A stretch of 64,000 bases of DNA from Ancylobacter gelatini (GTDB taxonomy: Bacteria > Pseudomonadota > Alphaproteobacteria > Rhizobiales > Xanthobacteraceae). Shown here in pieces: positions 36,808-45,540 of this stretch; the stretch's first letter is position 1; the number at the start of each line of letters is the position of its first letter. The DNA lies in NCBI RefSeq assembly GCF_022601675.1, contig NZ_JAKVIL010000011.1, forward strand, positions 117,924 to 181,923, written 5' to 3'. Position numbers and translations under genes: made by a program. A model generated the notes under the pieces. That model was given only the letters and a program-made list of their open reading frames with translations. It was not told the DNA's origin and made no database searches.

Positions 36808-38067
36808 TCACCGCCCGACGTGCTCGGCCATGCGGCCGATGTACCAGTTGCAGAACTTGTCCACGAGCATCTCGGTGTGCGGCGAGTAGGGGCCGGGCTC
36901 ATAGGCCGGCGAGCGCGCGCCTTCCTGGCAATAGCCGACCAGCGTCGAATCCTGGTCGTTGGTGGCGTCCCACACCGCGGTCAGGTTCTCGATGTCGTAA
37001 TCGACGCCTTCCACCGCGTCCTTGTGCACCAGCCATTTGGTGCGCAGCAGCGAGCGCTCGGCGTCGAGCGGCAGCACCGAGAACACCACGGCGTGGTCGG
37101 ACATGAAATGGTGCCACGAATTCGGCTGGGTCCAGAAATGCAGCGCGCCGTGCCGGGGATCGTTGATCTTGCCGAGCAGCTTCCGGCAGGCGGCGCGGGT
37201 GTCGTTGGTGTGGCTCTCGCCGTCGCCGGCCAGCGGCAGGCGCTCGGTGCGGAAGCCGGTCACCATGTCGTCGAGGTGCTCGACCATTTCGGACGGGAAG
37301 CCGCAGCTCTCCCATTCGCGATGCGAGGAGGTGACGAGTTTCGCATACTCCTCGGCCTCCTTGCGTCCGTGGTCGTCGAGTTCCTCGGGCGCGAAGCCGA
37401 AGCCATAGGCGAACAGCGGCACGGTCAACTCGGGATGGTTGCCCGCGCAGTGATAGCACTCGCGGTTGTTCTCCATGGTGAGCTTCCAGTTGCCCGGCTC
37501 GATGATGTCCTTTTCAAACGCGACCTTGGCGTTCTTCAGATCGTGCGGCGCGAGATAGGGCGCCATCTTCGCCGCCATCACGTCGAAATCGGCCGGCGGC
37601 TCGTCGGAGAGGCAGACGAAGATCAGCCCTTCCAGCGAGCGCACATGCACCGGCTTGAGTCCATGGCAGGCGGCGTCGAAATCCGGCCCCATATGCTCGG
37701 CGAACAGCAGCTTGCCGTCGAGGCCATAGGTCCAGGAATGATAACGGCAGACCAGATTGCCGACCGTGGTCTTGTAGTCGAGCAGCAGCCGCGCGCCACG
37801 ATGCCGGCAGACATTGTGATAGGCGCGCACGTTCATGTCGTCGTCGCGCACCACGAAGATCGCGTATTTGCCGATGTCGAAGGTCATGGCGTCGCCCGGC
37901 TCGGGGATATCCGGCTCGACGCCGACGAAGATCCAGTGCCGGTTGAAGATGATCTCCATATCGGCCTCGAAGATCTCGGGGCTGGTATAGAACGGCGCCT
38001 CCAGGCTGTAGCCCGGGCGGCGGCGCTTGATGAGCGCTTTCAGCGGCGTGTCGGTGGTGTCGAGCAT
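36808..38067 (-). CDS. gbcA: Glycine betaine monooxygenase, Rieske oxygenase subunit GbcA
   Basis: A 419-residue aromatic-ring-hydroxylase-type Rieske oxygenase that demethylates glycine betaine to dimethylglycine. Rieske ligands Cys87, His89, Cys107 and His110 (CRHRG...CRYHSW), and mononuclear-iron histidines His206 and His211 in ENNRECYHCAGNHPEL, are visible. With gbcB and the nearby dgc and sox genes this fits betaine rather than carnitine or stachydrine demethylation, though substrate cannot be proven from sequence. A direct-repeat site lies upstream. Confidence 0.92.
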   Translation of the reverse strand: MLDTTDTPLKALIKRRRPGYSLEAPFYTSPEIFEADMEIIFNRHWIFVGVEPDIPEPGDAMTFDIGKYAIFVVRDDDMNVRAYHNVCRHRGARLLLDYKTTVGNLVCRYHSWTYGLDGKLLFAEHMGPDFDAACHGLKPVHVRSLEGLIFVCLSDEPPADFDVMAAKMAPYLAPHDLKNAKVAFEKDIIEPGNWKLTMENNRECYHCAGNHPELTVPLFAYGFGFAPEELDDHGRKEAEEYAKLVTSSHREWESCGFPSEMVEHLDDMVTGFRTERLPLAGDGESHTNDTRAACRKLLGKINDPRHGALHFWTQPNSWHHFMSDHAVVFSVLPLDAERSLLRTKWLVHKDAVEGVDYDIENLTAVWDATNDQDSTLVGYCQEGARSPAYEPGPYSPHTEMLVDKFCNWYIGRMAEHVGR

Positions 38068-38152
38068 GGGAGGTCTCCGTCCCGGCGCGCCGTCACCGGC
38101 CGCGCATCCTGTCTGGAATTGTTCGACGGAACGCGACGGCTGACTTTCTTCT

Positions 38153-38183
38153 TTGCGACATTCGCTTGCGAAGAGGCGACATT
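38153..38183. promoter_or_regulatory. GCGACATT direct repeats upstream of gbcA
   Basis: GCGACATT occurs at 38155-38162 and again at 38176-38183, exactly 21 bp apart, as expected for an AraC-type dimer on one helix face, 88-116 bp before the gbcA start. A TTCGC-TT-GCGAA palindrome (38161-38172) lies between them. Candidate operator of a GbdR-like activator. Confidence 0.45.
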
Positions 38184-38230
38184 GCCTCAGGCGCCGGCCG
38201 GGGCGGCGACAGTGCCGGGCGGATCGCGCC

Positions 38231-39034
38231 TCACACCCGCTCGATCAGCGCCATGGCGGCGGCCGGGTTGCGGGGCTTGAAGCCGCTGATGACGAACAGG
38301 AATACCTCGCGCGGGTCCGTCGAGGCCGCCGGGGCGAGCAGCGTGTTGCCGAGTTCCGGCGGCGTGCGTCCCTCGCTCCAGTGGCGCGCCCGCGCCGCCC
38401 ATGACTCCAGCTCCGCCTCGCCATAGCCTGCCGGTTCGTCCTCGCGCGTGCCCATGATGCGGGCATAGACGAAGGGGGCGGTGAGGTCGGGTATCAGCGG
38501 GTGCTCGCTGTCGCCGGCGATCACCACGCCGACATGATAGGCCCGCACCATCTCGACGAAGTCGGGCGTACGGAAGCTGTCATGGCGCACTTCGACGACA
38601 TGGCGCAGCGGCAGGCCCTCAATGGAGGCCGGCAGCAGCTTGAGGAACGCCTCGAAATCCGCCGGATCGAACTTTTTGGTCGGCATGAACTGCCAGTTGA
38701 TCGGCCCGAGCTTCGCCTTGAGTTCGGTGAGGCCGCTCGTCAGGAACTTCTCCACCGACCCACCCGCTTCCGCCAGCACGCGGCGATTGGTGGCGAAGCG
38801 CGGGCCCTTCAGCGCGAAGACGAAGCCGTCCGGCGTCTCGTCATGCCATTTCGCGAAGCTTTCGGGCTTCTGCGAGCCGTAATAGGTGCCGTTGACCTCG
38901 ATGGCGGTGAGCTTGCCGGCGGCATATTCCAGCTCGCGCTTCTGCGGCAGCTTGTCGGGATAGAACAGGCCGCGCCACGGCTCGAAGGTCCAGCCGCCAA
39001 TGCCGATGCGGATGGGGGCGGTCGGTGCGACCAT
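38231..39034 (-). CDS. DUF72 domain-containing protein
   Basis: A 267-residue TIM-barrel-like DUF72 (YecE) protein. Family hallmarks: IRIGIGGWTFEPWRGLFYPDKLPQKRELEYAAGKLTAIEVNGTYYG at the N-terminus, FVFALKGPRFATN, and HVVEVRHDSF. Function is unknown in general. It sits between gbcA and the second regulator on the same strand, 31 bp after the regulator start side, so it may be co-transcribed with the regulator. Any link to betaine use is positional only. Confidence 0.88.
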   Translation of the reverse strand: MVAPTAPIRIGIGGWTFEPWRGLFYPDKLPQKRELEYAAGKLTAIEVNGTYYGSQKPESFAKWHDETPDGFVFALKGPRFATNRRVLAEAGGSVEKFLTSGLTELKAKLGPINWQFMPTKKFDPADFEAFLKLLPASIEGLPLRHVVEVRHDSFRTPDFVEMVRAYHVGVVIAGDSEHPLIPDLTAPFVYARIMGTREDEPAGYGEAELESWAARARHWSEGRTPPELGNTLLAPAASTDPREVFLFVISGFKPRNPAAAMALIERV

Positions 39035-39065
39035 GGCGGGGCTCCTCGCTTAACGAGGGACCAGC

Positions 39066-40124
39066 CTAGTCGAACAGGCGCTGCGCCGCCATGCTCTGCG
39101 CCGCCGCGCCGGGCGCCGCGACGGCCGGATGTTGCGCGCGGGCGTCCGAGGGGGTGAAGCCGTGCTGCGCCTTGAACTGGCGGGAGAAATGCGCGCAGTC
39201 GGAAAAGCCGGCTTCCAGCGCGATGTCTGTCACCGAGCGCCCGGTCGTGTCCAGCAGGAAGCGGGCATAGCGCAGCCGCAGCCGACGGTAGAACTCGGCG
39301 GGGCGCTGGCCCATCACCGTCTGGAACAGGCGCTCCAATTGCCGGGTGGAGAGCTGGAGCCGGCGCGCTATGTCGGCGATCGGCAGCGGGTCTGCCATGT
39401 GCTGCTCCATCAGCAGCAAGGCGCGGCGTACGCGGTCGTCGGCGACGAGATCGGCGATCGGGGGGTGCGGCTGCGCCTCGGTGCCGGGGCGGGCGCGGTC
39501 CAGCAGCAGCACATGGCGGCTCTTCTGCGCGATGGAGCGGCCGAGATGCTTTTCCACCAGCGCGGTCGCAAGGTCCGCCGCCCCGCCGCCGCCGGCGCAG
39601 GTGATGCGATCGCCGTCGATGACGTAGAGCCGGTCGGCGACCGGGGTGTGGTGCGGAAATTCCTCAAGGAAATCCTGATAGTGATACCAGGACACGCAGC
39701 AGCGCCGCCCGGTCATCAGCCCGGCGCGGGCCAGCACGAAACTGCCGGTACACACCCCGACCAGCGGCACGCCGGCCTTCGCCGCGCGCTTGAGATAGGC
39801 GACGCTCGCCTCGTCGAGCTGGTGCCCGGTGTGCAGCAGCCCGCCGACCACCACGATGTACTGAAAGTTCGACGGATCGACGAAGGCGGCGGCCGGCGCC
39901 ACGGTGACGCCGCAGGAGGCGCGGATCGGTGCCGGGGTGGAGGCCATGATCTGCCAGCGCGCGAGAATGGGGCGCGAGCGGTCGCCGTCATCGGCGGCGA
40001 GGCGCAGATGGTCGACCAGCAGCGAGAACGCCGACAGGGTGAAATTGTCGGTGAGGATGAAGCCGACATTCAGCACCGGGGCGGGGCTCGCTATCGTCCG
40101 GGAGGCGGGGGTCTGCTCGGTCAT
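39066..40124 (-). CDS. AraC-family regulator with GATase-1-like domain (GlxA/GbdR/CdhR group), copy 2
   Basis: A 352-residue paralogue of the regulator at 33614-34621. The N-terminal DJ-1/PfpI-like domain (NVGFILTDNFTLSAFSLLVDHLRLAADD, VGVCTGSFVLARAGLM) and the C-terminal AraC double HTH (PIADIARRLQLSTRQLERLFQTVMG, SVTDIALEAGFSDCAHFSRQFKAQHG) are present. The NFTLSAFSLLVDHLR start resembles GbdR more than copy 1 does. ATG 40124 is used; the upstream in-frame sequence is antisense to soxG. It lies next to soxG (47-bp gap). Confidence 0.88.
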   Translation of the reverse strand: MTEQTPASRTIASPAPVLNVGFILTDNFTLSAFSLLVDHLRLAADDGDRSRPILARWQIMASTPAPIRASCGVTVAPAAAFVDPSNFQYIVVVGGLLHTGHQLDEASVAYLKRAAKAGVPLVGVCTGSFVLARAGLMTGRRCCVSWYHYQDFLEEFPHHTPVADRLYVIDGDRITCAGGGGAADLATALVEKHLGRSIAQKSRHVLLLDRARPGTEAQPHPPIADLVADDRVRRALLLMEQHMADPLPIADIARRLQLSTRQLERLFQTVMGQRPAEFYRRLRLRYARFLLDTTGRSVTDIALEAGFSDCAHFSRQFKAQHGFTPSDARAQHPAVAAPGAAAQSMAAQRLFD

Positions 40125-40171
40125 CCATCCACCATGCGGGAGCGCTCGGCCCCAGCATAGCATAGCTTGCC

Positions 40172-40726
40172 TCAGGCGAATTCGCGCCGCGCCTCGTCGA
40201 GATAGCCGATCACATAGGGCGCGAAGGAACGCCACACATCGAGATGGAACAGCTCCGGCCCGAGGCGCACCAGCACGATCTCCGCCTTGCCCAGCAGGGT
40301 GCGCGTGCACATGCCGATCGGGAAGGCGGCAAGCGACAGGTCGAGCGGGCAGCCCTGATTGAGCGCGAAGGCGGCCTCTCGCCCGGCGATCTCGATGCCG
40401 ACGCTGCGCGACGAGACATCGACCAGCGCATGGGGCACGCCCAAAGTCGCGGCCTCGATGGCGGCGGCGAGAGGGGCGGCGTCCTCGCCGGGGGCGAGCA
40501 GCAGCCATTCGTCGGGGCCGAGCCAGAAGGCAAAGCGCGAACCCGACTGGCCGAAGCGGTTGGCCTCGCGCGGCAAGGCGACGCCGAACGCCTCGCCGGC
40601 CGGCCCGATGCCGGCCTCGCGGGAGCGGAAGGCGAGCCGCGCGGCGGGGCCGAGCAGGCTGAGGCGGACGGCCTCAATCGGGCGCAGGCCCTCGCTGAGG
40701 CGCTGGAGCGCGGCGTTGTCAGGCAT
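40172..40726 (-). CDS. soxG: Sarcosine oxidase subunit gamma
   Basis: A 184-residue SoxG. The family pattern EAVRLSLLGPAARLAFRS, FAFWLGPDEWLLLAP, VDVSSRSVGIEIAG and AFALNQGCPLDLSLAAFPIGMCTRTLLGKAEIVLVRL is present. It is the small fourth subunit of the heterotetrameric enzyme that turns sarcosine into glycine, forming methylenetetrahydrofolate. It overlaps soxA by 8 bp and closes the soxBDAG operon. Confidence 0.93.
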   Translation of the reverse strand: MPDNAALQRLSEGLRPIEAVRLSLLGPAARLAFRSREAGIGPAGEAFGVALPREANRFGQSGSRFAFWLGPDEWLLLAPGEDAAPLAAAIEAATLGVPHALVDVSSRSVGIEIAGREAAFALNQGCPLDLSLAAFPIGMCTRTLLGKAEIVLVRLGPELFHLDVWRSFAPYVIGYLDEARREFA

Positions 40727-43700
40727 CGAACCGTTCTCCCTTGGGATCGTAGAAGCTCGGCTCCACCACCGTGACCTCGATCGAGCCGCCCGGCATCGGC
40801 ACGTGCAGTTTGGTGCCGATCCGCGCCCGCCCGCCCTTGATCATGGCCAGCGCGATGGAGCGCTCCAGCGTGGCGCTGGCATAGGAGGAGGTGACGAAGC
40901 CGAGCATCGGTACGGGATGCGGGCTCGGCACCTTGACGCCCGGCTCGGCGACGATCTGTGCGCCTTCCTCCAGCACGATCTTAGGATCGGTGGTGAGCAG
41001 GCCCACAAGCTGCTTGCGGTCCGGCGCGCTCATCGCCGCGCGTTCCAGCGAGCGCTTGCCCACGAAGTCGCGCTTGGCCTTGCCGACCGCCCAGCCGAGA
41101 TTGACGTCATCGGGCACAGCGGTGCCGTCGGTTTCCTGCCCGACGATGATGTAGCCCTTCTCGGCGCGCAGCACATGCATGGTCTCGGTGCCGTAGGGCG
41201 TGATCCCGTAGGGCGCGCCGGCTTTGAAGATCGCCTCCCAGATGGCGCGGCCATGTTCGGCCGGCACATTGACTTCGAAGCCGAGTTCGCCGGTGAATGA
41301 CACCGAGAACACCCGCGTCGGCACGCCGCACACATGGCCCTCGCGCACGCTCATATGCGGGAAGGCGGCGCGGGACAGGTCGATATCGTCCATCAGCGGC
41401 TGGAGGATCTCGCGCGATTTGGGCCCCTGCACCGCGATCACCGCCCATTGCTCGGTGGTCGAGGTGAGCCACACATCGAGGTCCGGCCATTCGGTCTGGA
41501 GATAGTCCTCCATATGCGCCAGCACGCGCGGCGCGCCGCCGGTGGTGGTGGTGACGTGGAAGCGGTCATGGGACAGGCGCCCGACCACGCCGTCATCCAT
41601 CACGAAGCCGTCCTCGCGCAGCATCACGCCATAGCGCAGCCGGCCGGGCTCCAGCTTGGTCCAGGCATTGGTGTACATGCGGTTCATGAACTCGGCGGCG
41701 TCGGGGCCGACGATCTCGATCTTGCCGAGCGTCGAGGCGTCGAAGATGCCGGCGCTTGAGCGCACCGCCTTGCACTCGCGGGCCACCGCCGCGTGCATAT
41801 CTTCGCCGGTCTTCGGGAAGTAATGCGCGCGCTTCCACAGCGACACGTCCTCGAAGGCCGCGCCGCGCTCGGCCGCCCAGTCATGGATCGGCGTGGTGCG
41901 GATGGGGTCGAACAGGTCGCCGCGCGCGGCCCCGGCGAAGATGCCGAAGGTGGTCGGCGTGAAGGGCGGGCGGAAGGTGGTCAGCCCGATCTGCGGCACG
42001 CCGACGCCGAGCTGTTCCGACACGATGCCGAGCGCATTCATGTTGGAGCTCTTGCCCTGATCGGTCGCCATGCCGGTGGTGGTGTAGCGCTTCACATGCT
42101 CGATGGAGCGGAAGCCCTCGCGGGTGGCAAGCGCGATGTCCTTGGAGGTGACGTCGTTCTGCCAGTCGACGAAGGCCTTGGCGAAGGCGGGGTTGCGCCC
42201 GTGCGGCACCGCGCCGATGAAACCATCCGTGCCCAGTTCGGCGGCCTCCACGGCGAAGGCGCGCGGGGAGGAGGTGCCAAAGCCGGCATCCTTCGCCGCG
42301 CCCTCGCCGCGGGCGTAGCCGTCCTCGATCACGGCCTTCAGCCCGTAGACGCCACGGCAGGCGCCGGCCGAGCGCTCGCGCTCCACCGAGGTGCCGGGCA
42401 GGTAGACCTGAAGCGCGGGATCGTAAACCAGCTTGCCGCGCGACTGCGAGAACATGTGCACGCTCGGCGTGAAGCCGCCGGACATCAGCACGAGGTCGCA
42501 GGCGACCGTTTCCGCCGGGCCGACCGCGCCGGCTTTCAGCTTGGCGAGGTGCGCGCCGGAGACGCGCCGCCGGCCCAGAGTGCCGGTGACCACGGTGGAG
42601 GGCCGCACATCGATGCCGGCATCGAGCGCCTTTGCCGCCCAGTCGCCATGAACCTGCGGGCGCAGATCGGCGATGGCCGCGACCTCGACGCCGCCGGCCG
42701 CCAGCTCCAGCGCGGCGCGGTAACCCGAGTCGCAGGCGGTGAACACGGTGGCGCGGGTGCCGGGCTTCGCGCCATAGCGGGTGAGATAGGTGCGCCCGGC
42801 ATCGGCCAGCATCACGCCCGGCCGGTCGTTCTCGGGGAACACCAGCGGGCGCTCCAGCGCGCCCGCCGCGATCACCACCTCCGTCGCCCGCACCTGCCAC
42901 AGCCGCTCGCGCGGCAGGTTCGGATTCGGGCTGGCGAGGTGTTCGGTGACACGCTCGGCCAGCGCGATCATGTTGTGCGGGAAATAGCCGAAGGCGGTGG
43001 TGCGGGTCCGCAGGGTGACATTGCCGCTTGCCGCCAGCGTTTCCAACCCGTCCGCCAGCCATTGCTGAGCCGGCTTTCCATCGAGGGTGGCGGCGGTCTC
43101 CGCCAGCAGCGAGCCGCCGAATTCGGCCTGTTCGTCGACCAGCATCACCCGCGCACCCGTGGCGCTTGCCGCCAGTGCGGCGGCGATGCCGGCCGGGCCG
43201 GCGCCGATCACCAGCACGTCGCAATGGGCGTAGTGCTGGGTGTAGCGGTCCGGGTCCGGCAAAGTGGGGGCGACGCCGAGGCCGGCCATGGCGCGGATCT
43301 TCGGCTCATAGAAGCGCTTCCACGCCCCCGCCGGCCACATGAAGGTCTTGTAGTAGAAGCCCGCCGGCAGGAAGGGCGAGAACAGGTCGTTCATCGCCCC
43401 GGCATCGAAGGCGAGCGAGGGCCAGCGGTTCTGGCTGGTCGCGACCAGTCCCTCATAGAGCTCGACCTGCGTGGCGCGCAGGTTCGGCGTGGTGCGGGCG
43501 TCGTCGCGGCGCACATCGACCAGCGCGTTCGGCTCGTCGGAGCCCGCCGAGACCACGCCGCGCGGGCGGTGATATTTGAACGAGCGCCCCATGAGATGGA
43601 CGCCGTTGGCGATCAGCGCCGAGGCCAGCGTGTCGCCTTGGAAGCCGTAATAGGTCGTGCCGTCGAAGCGGAAGGCGAGCGGTTTCGCGCGATCGATGCG

Positions 43701-43733
43701 CCCGCCGGAAGCGGTGCGGAACGAGCCGGTCAT
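40719..43733 (-). CDS. soxA: Sarcosine oxidase subunit alpha
   Basis: A 1004-residue SoxA, the expected length. The N-terminal part is a 2Fe-2S/ferredoxin-like domain (FRFDGTTYYGFQGDTLASALIANGVHLMGRSFKYHRPRG), then an NAD-binding pyridine-nucleotide oxidoreductase domain (HCDVLVIGAGPAGIAAALAA, VVIAAGALERPLVFPENDRPGVM), then a C-terminal aminomethyltransferase-like (GcvT) folate domain (TSSYASATLERSIALAMI). Start 43733 overlaps the soxD stop (ATGA). Confidence 0.96.
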   Translation of the reverse strand: MTGSFRTASGGRIDRAKPLAFRFDGTTYYGFQGDTLASALIANGVHLMGRSFKYHRPRGVVSAGSDEPNALVDVRRDDARTTPNLRATQVELYEGLVATSQNRWPSLAFDAGAMNDLFSPFLPAGFYYKTFMWPAGAWKRFYEPKIRAMAGLGVAPTLPDPDRYTQHYAHCDVLVIGAGPAGIAAALAASATGARVMLVDEQAEFGGSLLAETAATLDGKPAQQWLADGLETLAASGNVTLRTRTTAFGYFPHNMIALAERVTEHLASPNPNLPRERLWQVRATEVVIAAGALERPLVFPENDRPGVMLADAGRTYLTRYGAKPGTRATVFTACDSGYRAALELAAGGVEVAAIADLRPQVHGDWAAKALDAGIDVRPSTVVTGTLGRRRVSGAHLAKLKAGAVGPAETVACDLVLMSGGFTPSVHMFSQSRGKLVYDPALQVYLPGTSVERERSAGACRGVYGLKAVIEDGYARGEGAAKDAGFGTSSPRAFAVEAAELGTDGFIGAVPHGRNPAFAKAFVDWQNDVTSKDIALATREGFRSIEHVKRYTTTGMATDQGKSSNMNALGIVSEQLGVGVPQIGLTTFRPPFTPTTFGIFAGAARGDLFDPIRTTPIHDWAAERGAAFEDVSLWKRAHYFPKTGEDMHAAVARECKAVRSSAGIFDASTLGKIEIVGPDAAEFMNRMYTNAWTKLEPGRLRYGVMLREDGFVMDDGVVGRLSHDRFHVTTTTGGAPRVLAHMEDYLQTEWPDLDVWLTSTTEQWAVIAVQGPKSREILQPLMDDIDLSRAAFPHMSVREGHVCGVPTRVFSVSFTGELGFEVNVPAEHGRAIWEAIFKAGAPYGITPYGTETMHVLRAEKGYIIVGQETDGTAVPDDVNLGWAVGKAKRDFVGKRSLERAAMSAPDRKQLVGLLTTDPKIVLEEGAQIVAEPGVKVPSPHPVPMLGFVTSSYASATLERSIALAMIKGGRARIGTKLHVPMPGGSIEVTVVEPSFYDPKGERFDA

Positions 43734-44020
43734 TTGGTCTCTCCCGCGATGTCGGGGCGCGGCTCGCCGGCCTTGTAGGTGGCGACGAAGAAATCGCTCA
43801 CCGTGTCGCGCACCGCGTTGAAATAGCGGCCGCAACCATGGATGTGGCGCCAGCGCTCGGCGTGGCGGCCCTTCGGATTGGTGCGGTTGTAGAGGAAGTC
43901 GGCCCATTCCTGATCGGAGAGGGCGGAGGGGTCGGCGGGCCGGGCGATATGGGCCTCGCCGCCATAGCGGAACTCGATCTCGGGCCGCGCGCCGCACCAC
44001 GGGCAATTGATGATCAGCAT
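43730..44020 (-). CDS. soxD: Sarcosine oxidase subunit delta
   Basis: A 96-residue SoxD, the zinc-binding subunit. MLIINCPWCGARPEIEFRYGGEAHIARP is the family start; likely zinc ligands are Cys6, Cys9, His59 or His61 and Cys63 (HIHGCGRYF). It starts 11 bp after soxB and overlaps soxA. Confidence 0.95.
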   Translation of the reverse strand: MLIINCPWCGARPEIEFRYGGEAHIARPADPSALSDQEWADFLYNRTNPKGRHAERWRHIHGCGRYFNAVRDTVSDFFVATYKAGEPRPDIAGETK

Positions 44021-44031
44021 GGGGATCGCCT

Positions 44032-45282
44032 CTAGTGCGCGACGGCGGCGGCGGCCGCCTCGTCGATCAGGAAGCCGTCGCGGAAGCGCTCCAGCGTGAA
44101 GGGGGCGTTGATCGGGTGCGGCTCGTCGCGGGCGATGGTGTGGGCGAACACATTGCCCGAGCCCGGCGTCGCCTTGAAGCCGCCAGTGCCCCAGCCGCAA
44201 TTGACATACAGCCCCGGCACCGGGGTCTTGGCGATGATCGGCGAGCGGTCGGGCGTCACGTCGACGATGCCGCCCCAGTTGCGCAGCATGCGCAGGCGGC
44301 GGAACTGCGGGACCAGCTCGCAGATCGCGTCGAGCGTGTGGGTGGTGATGTGCAGCGCCCCGCGCTGGGAATAGGAGGTGTAGGCGTCCGTGCCGGCGCC
44401 GATCACCATCTCGCCCTTGTCGGACTGGGAGATATAGGCGTGGATGGTGTTGCTCATCACCACGGTCGGGAAGGCCGGCTTCACCGGCTCGGACACCAGC
44501 GCCTGTAGCGGGAAGCTTTCCAAGGGCATGCGCACCCCGGCCATCGCCATCACCACCGAGCTGTGTCCGGCGGCGGAGACGCCGATTTTCTTCGCGCCGA
44601 TGAAGCCCTTGGAGGTCTCGACGCCCTGCACCGCGCCGTCCGGCCCGCGGCGGATGCCCGTGACCTCGCAGTTCTGGATGATGTCGACGCCGCGCGCATC
44701 GGCCGCGCGGGCAAAGCCCCAGGCCACCGCGTCGTGCCGGGCCGTGCCGCCGCGCCGCTGCAAGGCGCCGCCGATGATCGGATAGCGCATCGAGGAAATG
44801 TTCAGCGGCGGGCAGAATTCCTTGCACTGCTCGGCGGTGAGCCATTCATTGTCCACGCCGTTCAGATTGTTGGAATGGACATGGCGCTTGAAGCTGATCT
44901 CGTCGTGATGGTTATGCGCCAGCATCAGCACGCCGCGTGCCGAATACATCACGTTGTAATTGAGGTCGGCCGACAGCCCTTCCCACAGCTTCACCGCGTG
45001 CTCGTAGAGCGCGGCGCTCTCGTCGAACAGGTAGTTGGACCGCACGATGGTGGTGTTCCGCCCGGTATTGCCGCCGCCCAGCCAGCCGCGCTCGATCACC
45101 GCGACATTGGTGATGCCGTGTTCCTTGGCGAGGTAATAGGCGCAGGCGAGACCATGCCCGCCGGCGCCGACGATGATCACGTCATACTCGGCCTTGGGCT
45201 CGGGGGTGCGCCATTGCGGCTGCCAGCCCTTGTGCCCGCCAAGGGCGCGGCGAAACAGCTCGAAACCGGAGAATTTCTGCAA
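44032..45282 (-). CDS. soxB: Sarcosine oxidase subunit beta
   Basis: A 416-residue SoxB, the flavin subunit that oxidises sarcosine. The dinucleotide motif [23 protein letters not shown] is near residue 34-56, with the family segment [23 protein letters not shown] and the late [16 protein letters not shown]. It is the first gene of soxBDAG and is not related to sulfur-oxidation soxB. Upstream (45283-45540) is a 258-bp gap with a TGCGACATC motif at 45392. Confidence 0.96.
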   Translation of the reverse strand: MQKFSGFELFRRALGGHKGWQPQWRTPEPKAEYDVIIVGAGGHGLACAYYLAKEHGITNVAVIERGWLGGGNTGRNTTIVRSNYLFDESAALYEHAVKLWEGLSADLNYNVMYSARGVLMLAHNHHDEISFKRHVHSNNLNGVDNEWLTAEQCKEFCPPLNISSMRYPIIGGALQRRGGTARHDAVAWGFARAADARGVDIIQNCEVTGIRRGPDGAVQGVETSKGFIGAKKIGVSAAGHSSVVMAMAGVRMPLESFPLQALVSEPVKPAFPTVVMSNTIHAYISQSDKGEMVIGAGTDAYTSYSQRGALHITTHTLDAICELVPQFRRLRMLRNWGGIVDVTPDRSPIIAKTPVPGLYVNCGWGTGGFKATPGSGNVFAHTIARDEPHPINAPFTLERFRDGFLIDEAAAAAVAH

Positions 45283-45390
45283 GGCGTGAACCTCCTCGCC
45301 ACAGCGAATGCGCCGCGTGCGCCAGTGTCAGGTATGCTGGCGCGGCGGGCGGCGGGACGCGAGCATTGTTTCGGCGCTGGCGTTGAACGA

Positions 45391-45400
45391 ATGCGACATC
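45391..45400. promoter_or_regulatory. TGCGACATC motif upstream of soxB
   Basis: TGCGACATC lies about 110 bp before the soxB start and matches the TGCGACATT units upstream of gbcA in eight of nine bases, at a similar distance. Only one good copy is seen here. Confidence 0.3.
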
Positions 45401-45540
45401 GAGGGCGGGAGCGCGTCGCCGCGTCCCCGGCGCGGGACAGTGGCGGTTCCCGTCAAAGAGCTGTTGCGCGGTTGCGCCAGCATGCGCTCTATGACGGGCG
45501 GCGGGCAGCTTTGCCCCGCCGGCAACGCGTGGAGAGTGAC

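Noticed and set aside
40172..45282. sox genes as a sulfur-oxidation system
   Set aside because: The order B-D-A-G, the flavin motif in SoxB and the folate domain in SoxA identify sarcosine oxidase; the names only coincide.
19054..45282. The catabolic island as a mobile genomic island
   Set aside because: No integrase, transposase, tRNA or direct repeat borders were seen, and base composition looks like the surroundings.
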